Below are positions 10,703 to 23,071 of a DNA stretch of 64,000 nt, piece after piece (the first letter of the stretch is position 1; every line of letters begins with the position of its first letter). Source of the DNA: Vitrella brassicaformis. Taxonomy: Eukaryota > Sar > Vitrellaceae. The notes beneath the pieces are model-generated. The model worked only from the letters and a program-made list of their open reading frames with translations, ran no database searches and was not told the DNA's origin. The DNA lies in NCBI GenBank assembly GCA_001179505.1, contig CDMY01000989.1:151639-215638 (forward strand). Direction: 5' to 3'. Position numbers and translations under genes: made by a program.

Positions 10703-12867
10703 TCAGCAGCCGCAGTCGTATGTCTCGTTGTCAAAGTAGTTGAAGGGAATCGACTCACCCACACGCCACGTGAACTCCCACAACCTACACACAGCCACCC
10801 ACCCATTTATCCATCCATTCTTCTGTATGTGTATGTGTGGAAGTATCTATACCGGATGGGTGGCTCCCGTCTTTTGAACAGGTCAACGAAGTTGTCTCGC
10901 ATTCCTCTGAGGCCGCTTCCCAAGCTAAAGGGGGCTAAATGGGGCGGCAGCTCACGAAGGTAGTCAATCCTATCACGACGCATGTGTTCTCTTGAAGTTG
11001 AAAACACACACACACACACACAGAGGGAAGACAGGTCATTTCTTTTCTCTCTGACGTGTGCTGTCACACACTTGGTGGTCTGGTTGGTGAGTATGAGAAA
11101 GGTCTGGTAGGCCAGAAGACCCAGCTGCACCACACGCACACGCAGAGTGAAGGACAACAGACAATCCGTCAATCCATCCATCGAGGTATTGATCTGCTCG
11201 CCCTCCTCTATTGTTCTTGGCTCACCGTGATGCCCACGAGCACCATGAGAGAGCCCCATATGAGGAGGGTCAGCATGTTCCTCTTCAGCCAGTCGATAGC
11301 GTAGAACTTCTCGTGGAACGCTGAAAATGCCTGGACACACACACACACACACACACCACACCGAGGACGCAGAAGCACTATCCATTCCCTGCTGTCTGTC
11401 TCTCTTTGTGTCTGTCCGTCCGTCCGTCCGTCTGTCCGTCGGTCGGTCGGTCGGTCCGTCTGTCTGTCTGTCTGTCTATGTCTGAGCATACCAGTGACGC
11501 ATCCCATACGAGACACAGAGCACTGAGCCACAGGAAGATGTAGAATTTCCAGTGGTTGAGCTCGCCCACGCAGCCGCCGACGTAGAAGCAGTGGTGGTCA
11601 AAGGTCGCCACACACAGCCCGCACTCTCGGCAGTGGTGCGCCCGGCGCGGCTGCACGATGTCACATATGTCACACCAGTGAAGCGGGGGTTGGACCTCGC
11701 CAGATGCCGTCACGTGGTAAAAGATGCTATCCACCTCTTCACCAACTGCCCCTCTGCCGTCTCTGCCGTCCGCTGTGGCTCCCTCTGTGTGGGCGTGGGT
11801 GTGTGTGGGGTCACCGCATTCACTACCGTCTCTATCGCTGGCCAGGTCGTAGACGTCACACTGTGGGCCATTGGCCTGGTCGGCAGAGGATGGCTGGGCG
11901 GGAGTCTCGTTCTCGGCGGTGTCGCTGGTGGATTTGCCGACCACCTGTGGCTCAAGCGACTCGGCAGTGCTCGCTGTCGTGTTGCGGTGATAAGACGGAG
12001 GGACAATCTCACCCTCAGATTCCTTCACACGATAGCCACTATCGTCCATCACTGGAAGCGGTGGTGGTGGTGGTGGTGGTGTCTCCCTCTCCCTCTCCCT
12101 CTGCCGGTCTTTCTCCTTTGTTCGCCGCATTCTCTCAGCAAACGTCCTGTTGGGCTTCAGATACCCCGGCCCGCGGCCCTTGCAGCTGACGCTGCGGTAC
12201 CAGTACCAGGCCAGGCCGTGCAGCGTGGCGTATGTGAGTATGTAGAGGGACGAGAGGGGGTGTGTGAGGGTGGAGAGGACGTGTGAGAGCTCTGAGTCCT
12301 CGACAAACAGCCAGGAGAGAAAGAGGAACGAGGCGATGCCGTGGAAGAGGCGGGAGGAAAGGCCCGTCCATCGAACCTGGCATATATGCATACATACATG
12401 CACCGTCCGTCCACCATAATGTGGGGCCTGCCCTGGCTCCTACACCCAGTCACACCTCTTCGGGGAGGTGTTTGGTGGGGTCATCCAGAGTCACAGTGGT
12501 TGCCTCTGACCACATGGCTGTCGGCCAACCGGGCCCACAGCCACTGTACTCAGCGAAATCTATCCCATGGTCGTCCTGCAGCACACGCACAAGGGCCGTC
12601 ATGGAGAGGGAGAGACGCCATCATGACGTAAGCATCATTGCATCAATGCTTGGGTGTGAAAGGCCCTTCATCTTCCCCCCTACTGACCTGTACCTCTTCA
12701 CTCGCTTCCCTGTGGTCCTCCACCCCCGCCAAGTCATTCTCCTCGATGACGAATTCCACTCTTGCTCGCCCGTTGTTCCTTACATTCTTGAACGGCGACA
12801 GATCAACAATTTCAGCCCCTGGAGATGAGGACTCACGCACCCTGCGCTCAGGAGTGGTGGGCGTCAT
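10703..12867 (-). CDS. DHHC-type protein S-acyltransferase (palmitoyltransferase)
   Basis: ATG at 12867, TGA at 10703-10705, about eight exons. The N-terminal exon is hydrophilic. The large exon at about 11480-12375 carries two hydrophobic segments (LFHGIASFLFLSWLFV; LYILTYATLHGLAWYWY), a long Ser/Thr/Pro/Glu-rich cytosolic insert, and the catalytic Cys-rich domain HWCDICDIVQPRRAHHCREC followed by TFDHHCFYVGGCVG. The DHHC motif is DHHC itself; its Cys forms the acyl-enzyme. Two more transmembrane helices follow (YIFLWLSALCLVW; LLIWGSLMVLVGITVS). The last exon ends with an aromatic/Asn motif (SIPFNYFDNETYDCGC) resembling the C-terminal NPF-like region of this family. The enzyme should sit in Golgi or plasma membrane and palmitoylate cysteines of membrane proteins. 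Confidence 0.93.
11404..11485. repeat. TCTG/TCCG/TCGG tetranucleotide repeat in an intron
   Basis: About 80 bases of imperfect tetranucleotide units (TCTG, TCCG, TCGG) lie in an intron between transmembrane exons of the DHHC gene. In the sense orientation they read CAGA/CGGA/CCGA. Confidence 0.85.
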
Positions 12868-13372
12868 GTCGAACCGTGTGAGACGCCTCCGGGGACGCCG
12901 AGGCCCCCACCGCGATCTCAAAGTCGATCCCTCGGCAGATGCCGCCCTCTCCTGACCTCACACCTCATCGCTTAGCTCTACAGGATGATGATTATCGGCG
13001 TCCTCACCTTCTTCGGTCAACAGAAACGGAGATTCGGCGAAGATTTGCTCAGATATGTATCGTCCGTTCCTGGCTGTGCGTGATTGCAGGCTTCACCAAG
13101 AACAAATCCAACTCTTATCTGCCGTGCATTCACGGGGACCGCCAAATCACGCCGACAACCACATTCTCCCGCCCTCCCTGCAGGCCCCCCGGTGTGCTCT
13201 GAGAAGACACGGGTGACCATCTGAGGCATCTCGGCTCATTTCTCTGAGGCCCACCTCCCACCAGGAGCCCAGGAGAGCCCCTGTTGGCTGTCGCGTGATT
13301 TGTCCCGCCCCGCCATCCGTCCATACGACAACACGTCCCTCTGGTCAGCACAAGGGGCTGGCAACGTAATCA
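12868..13372. promoter_or_regulatory. divergent spacer between DHHC and PIN-like genes
   Basis: About 500 bases separate two divergent start codons (minus-strand ATG at 12867, plus-strand ATG at 13373). It should hold both promoters. It has few microsatellites compared with introns. No TATA box or other known element was recognised. Confidence 0.4.
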
Positions 13373-16361
13373 ATGGGTGCGGTCACTTTGTGGAGCGTCC
13401 TACCTGGGGCCCTCCAGCCTGTCCTTCTCATCGCTCTGCTCTGGTCTGTGGGATTCCTACTCGGTCAGCCACACACACCAAAACACACGGCACTGTCTCA
13501 GGTTTTTTCTTCCATCTCAGGTACGTTTCCCCGTGGCAAGCCTGTGTTGGATGATGGGTTCGTCAAGAAGCTGAGCCGCCTGACGACGGAGGTGCTGCTG
13601 CCGGCTCTTTCCTTTCTCTCCCTGTCGGCGTCATTCTCTGTGGAGAAAGTATCGACTCTGTGGCCGCTGGTCGTGTGGGGCGCCTTCCAGCTGTCACTGT
13701 CCTTCTGCCTCGGACAGCTGGCCGTGCTGACCCTCAAGATCGCTGCCAGGAGGTGGAACCTACCATCGCTCCCACCGCCTGTGCTCGCACTGATTCCTAT
13801 GGTAAATGTGTGCAGATGAGGGAATGCACTGGGTCTGTCCTTAGAGTCATTCGTGTGCTGCTGTCTGGTGGTTTGGTTGTCTGGTCGTTGTTTGTGTCTG
13901 TGTCTGTAGGTGTGTACGTGGCACAACGCTACAGGGTTTCCCGTGCCAGTGGCTCAGGCGCTGTGCGACTTCCTGGACGACCCTGAGGTCAGTAGATGTA
14001 CCAAACGGACCGCATTGGCCTCGATGTGAGAATGTGCCATATGTGTGTGGGCTGTTGATTGGTTCAGGAGTGTGCCGAGGAGATGAATGGGTATTCGTTC
14101 ATGTACACGCTCATGTGGCGCATCACCATCTGGTACGCAGAGAGAGACACAGACATCAAAACATTGGAAAGGCAGACATGTCCACGTGTGGCTCAGGTCC
14201 ATCGGCGACTACCTCATCAGACGGATAGCCACACTACTCGAGAGAGAAAAGGAAAAGACCCAACTGCCGCCCCTGCCCTCCCCCTCCCCATCCCCCACCC
14301 NNNNNNNNNNNNNNNNNNNNNNNNNNNNNNNNNNNNNNNNNNNNNNNNNNNNNNNNNNNNNNNNNNNNNNNNNNNNNNNNNNNNNNNNNNNNNNNNNNNN
14401 NNNNNNNNNNNNNNNNNNNNNNNNNNNNNNNNNNNNNNNNNNNNNNNNNNNNNNNNNNNNNNNNNNNNNNNNNNNNNNNNNNNNNNNNNNNNNNNNNNNN
14501 NNNNNNNNNNNNNNNNNNNNNNNNNNNNNNNNNNNNNNNNNNNNNNNNNNNNNNNNNNNNNNNNNNNNNNNNNNNNNNNNNNNNNNNNNNNNNNNNNNNN
14601 CCCCCTTTCCCCCCCACCACCGCCCCCTCTCCCCGCCCTCGCCGCCATGGCCAGCCTGGCGGAGATAGAGATGACCCGCTGCAGCAGCGGGCCCACTGCA
14701 TCCACTGCTGTCTCACCCTCCTCGAGAGACCCCGCCGTGCCGCTCTCCAGTGAGAACTCGCAGGCCTCCACGCCATCGCAGCAGCCCAAGAAGACCACCA
14801 AGAAGGCCTCCCCGAAACAGAGACGCCGCAAGGCCATGCGGTTCAGGAGCCCCGACGGCCACAACAAGGACCACAAGCTGGCAACGATGCGTAACAAGTC
14901 GTTTCACGTGAGACGCGGGTCGGACGGCACGAAAACACCGCTGCTGAGCGACGCCGAGAAGGGTTTGCCGCGGTCGGCGGTGAGCGAGCGGCTAGTCAAG
15001 AACATGCCGGCCTTCGAGGCCCTGTCGAGACACAACAGGGCCAGGTGTGGCTCTGCGCAGAGCGACTGTGGGGCGGAGGGGGAGGGCGCCTCACCTTCAG
15101 CTGAGGGTGGGGCGAATGGTGGGAGGGAGAGGGAGGGGAGTAGGGCGTCCACACGGGAGGGGAGCGAGAGCGATAGCAGGGTGACGGAGGCAGGCAGGGG
15201 CCTTAAGGCGTGGGCCGCGGTCAAGAAATGGTGGTCACAGGGTAAGCAGACAGAGAGAGAGAAGACACCAAGTAGACGGAGCAACGGGGCGCCTGATCTG
15301 TGTTTTGTGTTTTTTCTGTTGTGTGTGTCTCTGTGTGCCGTGCAGTGTGTCGTTGCGTGGCGTGGGTGTGGGGTATGATGGGCCCGCTGACCAACCCGAT
15401 GATGATGTCGACGTGGCTCGGCATCCTGTTCGGCCTCTGGCCCGCATTCAAGACACAGCTCTACGGAGACACCGGCAGATTCAAGTGAGGAATTGACCTA
15501 CCGACCCACCACACACATGGGAGACACTGAGGCACATTCTGTGTGTCTTGTATATGATACAGGGTGTTGGGTAAGGCGTTAGAATTCTACGGTGAGCCGG
15601 CCACGTGTGTGAGTGTACTCGTCATGGGCGCATCCCTCGCACACGTAAGGACACGACAATCTGACTCCGCATCGCATTCCTCCACACAACACACACACGC
15701 CCCATTTCACCGTCCTTTTCTGTGGGCCTGCAGAGTTTTCGGGATCGCCATTCGCCCCGCTCGTCGGACACATCCAGTTCATTCAGCAACTTCCCATGGT
15801 CAGCCGCCAACACATGACCCACACACACCACACACACCATTGTGTGTGTGTTTCTCTTTTGCCAGGCATGCATTGATCGCTCTGTTGGCCGTCAAGATCA
15901 TCCTCATCCCCTCAGCGGCCATCCTCTCCTTCTACACACTCGACCACCTGGCTGGCCTGACCTACCCGGCCGCACTCGAGACGCCCCACCTCGACATACG
16001 CCCCACCGCCGCCAGCGCACCACACGTACATACGCCGGCCCCGCTGCCGCCCCACACGAGATCCATCTTCTCTGTATTGCCGCCGTCCACTTATGTGCGG
16101 CTTATCGTACTGGTACGCAGACACACACATAGACACACACACACAGAGAGGGGAAAGGAAAAGGAAACCCGCGTTTGTGTTGTCTCTGTTTGTTGAGTGT
16201 AGATTGAGTTTTGCTCTCCCCCGGCCAACACACACGTGGTGATGGCGCGGAAGGTGGGGTTCAACCCCTCTGGGGTGTATTTGTGGCTGGTGCCCTTCAC
16301 GCTCCTGCCTTTGCTGACCGTGACGGCCTTCTTCCACTGGTGCTATGCCTCCGGACCATAG
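13373..16361 (+). CDS. PIN-like / auxin-efflux-carrier-family membrane transporter
   Basis: ATG at 13373, TAG at 16359-16361, about ten exons. The N-terminal half has hydrophobic helices (LQPVLLIALLWSVGFLLG; LLPALSFLSLSASFSV; LVVWGAFQLSLSFCLGQLAV) and the family's first broken-helix region CTWHNATGFPVPVAQAL. A large hydrophilic loop follows: basic, Ser-rich and interrupted by the 300-N gap. The C-terminal half has GPLTNPMMMSTWLGILFGLW, CVSVLVMGASLAH, LIALLAVKIILIPSAAILSF, a PPANTHVVMARKVG segment, and a last helix (YLWLVPFTLLPLLTVTAFF). Two helix bundles around a long cytosolic loop match the Mem_trans (PF03547) layout. Substrate cannot be inferred; outside plants these are commonly ER or plasma-membrane carriers. 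The loop is incomplete because of the gap. Confidence 0.75.
14301..14600. other. assembly gap (300 N)
   Basis: An exact 300-base run of N lies inside the cytosolic-loop exon of the PIN-like transporter, flanked by C-rich low-complexity sequence (CCCTCCCC / CCCCCTTTCC). The true length is unknown. Both flanks are open in the same frame, so the exon probably continues across it. Confidence 0.99.
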
Positions 16362-17596
16362 ACAGCGAGGGAGGGAGGGAGGGAGGGAAGGAAGGTGTCA
16401 CACGCTCACATATGCGTCTGTATGTATGTATGTATGGGCACATATAGCCACACGCACAAGGGGTGTGTACGCATGAGTGAATGAGTGAATGGACTTTTTC
16501 CACCAGAGCGTCTGTGTGTTGATTGGATTTTTCGCGTGAGGGGTGAGGAGGGGAGAAAGGAAGGAAGGAAAGGACGGAAGAGATGAGATGAGGTGAGGTG
16601 ATACGAGGGAGGAGATGGTTTCAATTTGACCGGCGCTAGCTGTCTGTCTGTGTGGTAAATGTCTGTCTGTCTGTCTGTCTCCCCGCTGATTTTTATTAAG
16701 CCCATGGTGATGACCATTTGTTGCAACGCGCTGAGTGCTCTCCACTGCTGCCTATGATCCAACTGACACAACAATATCAGAACACGCACCTGCCACGGGT
16801 GCGTCCGTATGTGCATGCATTTCACTATTGTGTGTTTGTGCTGGGGCGGTCTGCCTGTGCCGCCGTAGAGCGAACGGCCGGCAGGCAAGTTGGTGGGGTG
16901 GATGTGTGGGATTATTGTTTTTCAACAAGACCGGTTTTGTTGAAGATCGATTCATTCTTTTGATTAAGTGCGTATGTGGATGCGTGTCCGTGTTCTTGCC
17001 CTGCCTGCCTGCCTGCCTGCGTGGCTACATGCCTTCTCATCTCATTAGGGAGAAAGGAAAGAACACAGCACAAACGCACTGCATATACAGTACACACACA
17101 TACATATACACATATATCAGTGTGCGAGTGCTGTGCTGTGCACGTGTGTGTATGTGTGTGTGTGTGTGTCGCCGCTAGCTAGGCTTTGCTGCGGGCGGGG
17201 CGTATGCATGCCATGCGTGCCCTTGGTTGAGGCGCACCGGGGGTCGGGGCGATGGGACACACCCAAACACACGCACATCCACACATCCACCCACACAGAC
17301 GTTGGTATCAATCACGTGATATCGATGGACTGGACGGATGCTCATAGACATCATTCACCATTCATTCAACGAATCTGACCACCATCCATGGCATGGACAG
17401 CAAGCAGTGCAGTCTGCACACACAATTCTCTCTTGCCAGCAATGCATTGACTGATCCATCCATCCCCACAGGCAGGCATAAGACAACACACGAGCCAGCC
17501 AAGTGCCCGCCCTCCACCCACCACCCCGCCACACCACACCACACCCCGGCCAGCCACCCAGGTTGGTTGGTGAGTGAGCGGCTGAGTCCGTGTGTG
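16362..17596. other. convergent spacer rich in microsatellites, no gene seen
   Basis: More than 1.2 kb lies between the stop of the PIN-like gene and the stop of the minus-strand ankyrin gene. It contains GGGA/GGAA tracts (16370-16395, 16545-16575), TCTG repeats (16655-16680) and CA/TG tracts (17090-17170). Open frames on both strands are repeat-driven and show no domain. It may hold long 3' UTRs. Confidence 0.6.
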
Positions 17597-20516
17597 TCAC
17601 TTTTTCTTCTTTTTCTTTTCGGCCTTGAGTCGTGTCTCTTCCTCCAGCTGCTTCTTCTCAACCAACTGGGTTTCAAGAATGCCCAACTGGGACCTGCACT
17701 AGAACACAAAGAAAGAGAGAGGGAGGTCAGCCATTATATTCACACAGCGAATCAATCAGCGGTTTCTCTGTCTGTCCACAATGAATGCAATGCGATGCGT
17801 CCGCTCACTGACTTTGCCTGCTCCAGCAGCTGAGGCGGGACGTCATAGTGCTCCGCCTCGGACACATTCTTCTGCACACACACACACGCACACACACACA
17901 CCCCAGACAAGCAAACACCCATTCATGCGGGTCTTGATTCGTGTCTCGCTTCGTGTGGTCTGAGTCAGGTGACTGACTCACCCTGTATTCCTCGAGGTAT
18001 GCCTCAAAGGCCTCCGAGTTGGCGTGCCATGACGGCAGGGTCGCGGCCACATAGTCAGGGATGCCCTCCTCGCCCAGCAGCGACTTCAACGCACACGCAG
18101 GGGCCACCTCGACCACACGACCATGCAGTGACCTAAGGACACAGACAGACACACAAATGTACAGAGCAAACCCTCAGGGAGGAATGAGACATGAGCCATT
18201 GGCATGGGAGGAGAGTGAATGCTCACTTCTGGGATCTTAGAGTGCCGAGAAGTCGGTCTGCGCGTTGCAGCAGTGCGTCTGTGGCCTGCTCTTCCTTGGC
18301 CACTTTGAGCTGCTCCTCAAGCACCCTGCGGGAACACCAAGACGGTAGGTACATGACACGCAGGCAGACAGGCAGACACTCACTCAGCTTTTTGGCCTAC
18401 CGCATGAATGAATCGGACGGCCTGAATGCTGCCGTGGATGCCGCAGCTGGGAGGGAGGTCTTCTTGCCAAGGGTCCTTGTGAGGTCGCACTCCGCCTTGA
18501 GACGCCGCACGAGAGCCGTCGCACGACTCAGCAAGTGGGAGTCGGCCTCCTGTGTGTGGCCAGCCACGAGCAGGAAGGGAGTCATATAAGAGCTTCATTG
18601 GCATATGGATGCCTACATGTTTGAGGGCTTCTGTTTGTGCCTCCTTGAGCGTCGCCATGGCGCCGAAGAATGTCTCCACATCCTCGATGGCCTGCAGACG
18701 GCAGCATACACACGCATATCGCACGAGATGCAGACATACACCTCACTGCCACCCTTACAGGGAGGTCCATGGCCTTGCTGAGGGCGATTTCGCTCTCCAG
18801 TTTGGCCTTCATCCTGATGCACTGGTCGTAGAGCTTGACGTCCACAGGTTTGTCCTTGGCGCCCTCGAGAGCCTGCTTGATGGACGACAGCTGGTGCGGC
18901 GCCTCCACGTTGAGCTGGTAGGCGTTGGACAGCTGGTGCTCGGCCTCCTGGATGGTGCTCTTGACAGGCTGAGACCTTGGCTCGCGAAAGGAGGAAAGAC
19001 GATGTCAAGAAGGAGAGGTTGGTCAGAGGCCATTTGTGTATCCTACCAGGTGACGGGTTTCTCCTTGTCCTGCGAGTCGACCTCTGCATGTGCGTATGTC
19101 TTGATGACGGCCTCCTCGCTGAAGAATTCCTCCGTCCAGCTGCACATGAAGCGAAGCACCTGGATGGGCAAGCAGACAGACAGACAGACAGAGACAGAGA
19201 GCAAAGGAAACACATGAAAGAGAGAGAACCGTGCCCTGGATTCAGCCACCTTGTATGAGAACTGCTTGTGAGTGATTTTGCACGACAATGTGGCCATGGC
19301 CCGCTCCAGCAAGGACTTGACTGCCGGCGCCTGCAGCCGGCAGTGAGGGAGACAGACATGTCAACAGCCGGCCACGCAATCAGTCATTTGTGTGCACCCA
19401 CCTACCGTGGCCAGTTCGAGGGCCTTGTGTCCTCTGTCGTTCTTGCAGGATATGTCGATCCCCTGCGAGAGGACACACTTGACCGTCGTCAAATCTCCGC
19501 CCGCCGCAGCTGCATGTGCAGGAGGATGGAGAGATAATGTCATGTCAAAGCAGTGAGCGAGTCTCTCCTCGCTCACCTGAGTGAAGGACGGTGTTGCCAA
19601 GAGCGTCTCGTGTCGAGACGTCAAGATTGGCTCGCAGCAGCAGCCACAGGACGCGCAAATGACCCTTGAATGCAGCCCAATGCCTGCCGCAGCAGCAGCA
19701 GGCAGCATCACAAAAGCGCCCATATCCTCCCAATATTCCAGACTGCGCCTCACGCACTTACAGCGGCGTATGTTTCCTTCTGGGTCTCTTGTGGTGTGTC
19801 CTGTCATCGCCTCCTTCAGCGACCCTGGTGGCCGACCTGCCTGCAGCCCCCATCTTGGTGTCTGATGCCCGTGCGCCCCCTGCGTGGCCCTCTCTGGGCC
19901 CTTGGGACGCTGCAATGCCCGGCGTGGTTGGCAGGGTGGCTTGAGCGATCAGGTCGTCTCTGTCTCCTCTCGATTTGTCGCGGTAGATGTCCGCCGCCCC
20001 ACAAGAGAGGAGGTGACGGGTGAGAGAGACATTGCCGTTGCAGGCCGCCCATGTCAACGCGGACCACTGCTTTGAGTCCTGCACACCCATGCACACATAA
20101 AGACAGACGGCAGACAAAGTAGGCATCCGTGTTTCTATGTATCCATCTCCCTCTCGCTCACCTCGTAGTCCACATGTGCGCCCTTCTCTATGAGCTGGAT
20201 GGCCTCTTCCGTGTCGTTGCGGCGACACGCCTCTAACAGCAGGGGATTCAGCTCATCAGCTGGAAAACAGCAAAACACATTGCTGTGGTGGAATGGCGTC
20301 AGTTAGGAGCCCACTTACCAACGCCTTTCTGTTCTGCCGCCTGCAAAAGCAGCCAGTGACACACGATGATATTCGTCGTCGAAGATATGATCAGCGTGCA
20401 TACCTCTTCGTCGTCATCGAAATCTGCCGCATTGGCACCGCCCAAGTCGCCCAGCCTGTAGCCATGCAAAGCACATGAGCCTCCATTCGTAGAGAGGAAG
20501 CTTCTTCTCACCTCAT
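17597..20516 (-). CDS. ankyrin-repeat protein with C-terminal coiled coil
   Basis: The start is a two-codon first exon (ATG 20516), spliced in frame to an acidic exon (GGANAADFDDDEE). About twelve exons follow; TGA at 17597-17599. Ankyrin repeats occupy the N-terminal half: a first repeat with LLLEACRRNDTEEAIQLIEK, then SALTWAACNGNVSLTRHLL, a Lys/Arg/Ser insert, then HWAAFKGHLRVLWLLLRANL, VLHSAAAGGDLTTVKCVLSQ and a terminal repeat ending GHKALELAT. The C-terminal half is helical and charged (SIKQALEGAKDKPVDVKLYD; ALVRRLKAECDLTRTLGKK) and ends in a Lys-rich coiled coil (LEEETRLKAEKKKKKK). It is probably a scaffold protein binding partners through the ankyrin surface; localisation and partner are unknown. 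Confidence 0.8.
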
Positions 20517-20661
20517 TTTCCCGAGATGGTGGGGGCTGTGTGGGGGCCTGGAGCGAGCTCAATTCCTTTTGAGTCGTTGCTGGCCCTGTACGTGCAAGCC
20601 CACTTTCGAGTCGGAGGAAGCGATGAGCCCCCCGTTCTTTCCGTCCTCTCGCCCTTCAGCC

Positions 20662-23071
20662 ATGCTCCCACTGCTGCTGCTCTCTTTGTTTCTCGTCGCG
20701 CAGCCGCCTGCAATTCGCGGCCAGCCAGCGGAGGTGACATCAAGTATGCGATTCTCACCTACGCAATATGGGCTCCATGGCCCCAGCAGAACATCTTCCC
20801 AGCCTTCGACTACTATTCTGAGCGCCTCAACAGCGGCCACTGGAATGGCAAACGGCTCACGGCGGGGAATACGACGATTCGCCTCGAACGAGACATCATT
20901 GAATATGATCGCTCTGGCTGGACCGCGGAGCAGATGGATGCCCTGACCAACGACACCTATTGCGCTGATAAGCTATGGACTCCTTCCCGATGTTATACTC
21001 CCTCTTGCGCAGCACAAGAACCTCCTGCATGTCGTGGGTTGGTCGCTCGACGCCGTCTCAGCGGATTCATTCGTGTTTGACAAATATCCCTTACCTCCTG
21101 AAGTCGGTCAGGGCATCCTCTCGCCCTTCAAGACACGCGGCTACACCAAGTGTGCAGTGATAAGCTCCAGCAATCCGTACTGGCGTCCGTACGCTGATCT
21201 GATCATAGACGCCATCCGGAGAGAGAACATGACGCTCACGCTGCTTATGGACATACCCGGTGACCCAGCCAACAATCTCCCCCTTATAGCACTGGGCTAT
21301 GCGGCCGATGAGGCGATAAACGATACATACGGCAACTGGACATTCGAGCATCAAGATCCGCTCAACCCGGGAACAAACAAGACCTACGGGCCCAAATTGC
21401 TTGGGAACAATCATCTTGGAGAGGACTTTGCCCAGGGCCTCAAAGATACCGGCATCGAGGTTCTCTTCCATCATGGTTTTGCCGATTCATTGACCTTGGG
21501 GCCTGACAATTATGATAAGATGAATATGGACGTCGAGAATGAATTCAACCAGATTCTCATCGACAAGGGCGTCGACCTGAAGGCCAGTCGATCAATTAAT
21601 CAGTCAGTCAGTCTGTCAGTCAATCAGATAGCGAGTCAGGCCAGGAGAAGGGAGGGAGGGATCCGTGTGACGTGTGATGTTTCAGTCAGTAGTGTCTCTC
21701 TATCTGCACACGACGACACAACCCCTTTCTCTTTCTCTGTGCGTGTGTGTGTGTGGTCAGGGCTGGTACGTACGACCACTGACTGGATCAAATGAAAGCG
21801 TTACTTAAAGAACTCTGTTGCTGGACACACAGCTGCATACGTCGGCTTCTGCTGGTGTTGGTTGGTGTGTTTGTTGCTTGGTGTAGGTTCCGTGACGCTC
21901 AAATCGCGACAGCCGACACCTACTACCAGTATGGCGCCCACAATCTGACGGATTTTCTCCTCACAAATGCCGAGTGGACGTCCAAGGTCAACTGTTACGA
22001 TGCCTTCCTCGACGTTTGGAGCAGCGACCTGATCGCCGATTACAACGCCTGGCCCAACCGCACCACCGACTACGATAGGATGGTCAATCAGCACCTCCAC
22101 GCAGGTAGGCAAGCCACCCACCCATCCATCCATCCCCAGCGGGCAGCGGGCGAAGGGATGACATGTTTATTTGTGCGTGTTTGCACCTTCATTCATCAGC
22201 GCATCTGCTGGCGATTGCCATTTCAATGTTGACCGAGTGGAGTCCCGACATGGACACGAACCGGGCGGCCATCAAGGCGGCGCTTTAGAACAACAGCTTC
22301 GACACCTTCTGGGACACCAACATGTGGTTCGACAAGGATAACCGACTGAACGGCGACTTCATCACGCTCCAGCAGTTCCCAGGGACCACCAGCTTCGACG
22401 ACTTGAAGGTCGTGGCACCTGAGACCGTCGCAGAGGTGCCCATCCAGATCCCCTTGCCGAGCTTCCAATCGAGGTTTGAGGGCTGCCCCCCTGGCACGTT
22501 TAACAACGGTACGTACAGCTGAGAAGTGTCGACTCTTCTGTTATAGCTGCAGATAGAAACACACTGTATCGACGGCTCGTGTCTCCCCTTGGTTTGTCAT
22601 CTGTCGGTCTGCTTGCAGGGTTGGAGTGCCAAAACTGCTCGGCCAACACCTTCAACGACCGCATGAATGTCTCAGCGTGTGACTCGTGTCCCGCGGGGTC
22701 GGTCCAGCCCGCAGCGGCGGAGACGGCATGCGAGTGCGCGATAGGCTTCTACAGAGTATACAGAGAGGGCTCGGCGAACTACACGGCCTGCCGAGCCCGC
22801 TCGACGACCAACACCACAGGAGCGACGTCCATCCACCACTGCGAGTGCGAAGCGGGATTCTACCTTCTGGCCGGGAGTAAGTACTGCCAGCCAAAGTAAG
22901 TACTCCCACGTGGCGAGACATTGTATGTGTGGTTGAGCACTAAGGGCCATCTATCTGTGTGTGCCTAGTGACGAGTCGTCCGCTCGTTCCTCAGCCATGC
23001 TGCTCCCGTTGGTGCTGCTCCTGCCGTGTCTCGCCATGCTCCTCCCTGCAGCGCAAGGGGTGGTCCACTGA
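20662..23071 (+). pseudogene. secreted receptor-like protein with Cys-rich C-terminal repeats, reading frame disrupted
   Basis: ATG 20662 starts a clear signal peptide (MLPLLLLSLFLVAQPPAIRG). The mature part resembles a periplasmic-binding/ANF-receptor ligand domain: FDYYSERLNSGHWNG, HKNLLHVVGWSLDAVSADSF, YTKCAVISSSNPYWRPYADL and IEVLFHHGFADSLTLG, with several N-glycosylation sequons. Later exons give TYYQYGAHNLTDFLLTNAEW and AHLLAIAISMLTEW, then Cys-rich repeats (LECQNCSANTF, ACDSCPAGSVQPAAAET, CECAIGFY) of the GCC2/GCC3 type. The last exon ends in a hydrophobic tail (SSAMLLPLVLLLPCLAMLLP) close to the stop, like a GPI-attachment signal. Lesions: the signal peptide and the following segment are in different frames; the frame shifts again at about 20965; and an in-frame TAG sits at about 22287. 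These suggest decay, or several sequencing errors. Confidence 0.6.

Noticed and set aside
11552-12286. 240-codon plus-strand frame opposite the DHHC gene
   Set aside because: Antisense to conserved catalytic exons; composition and lack of domains mark it as a shadow.
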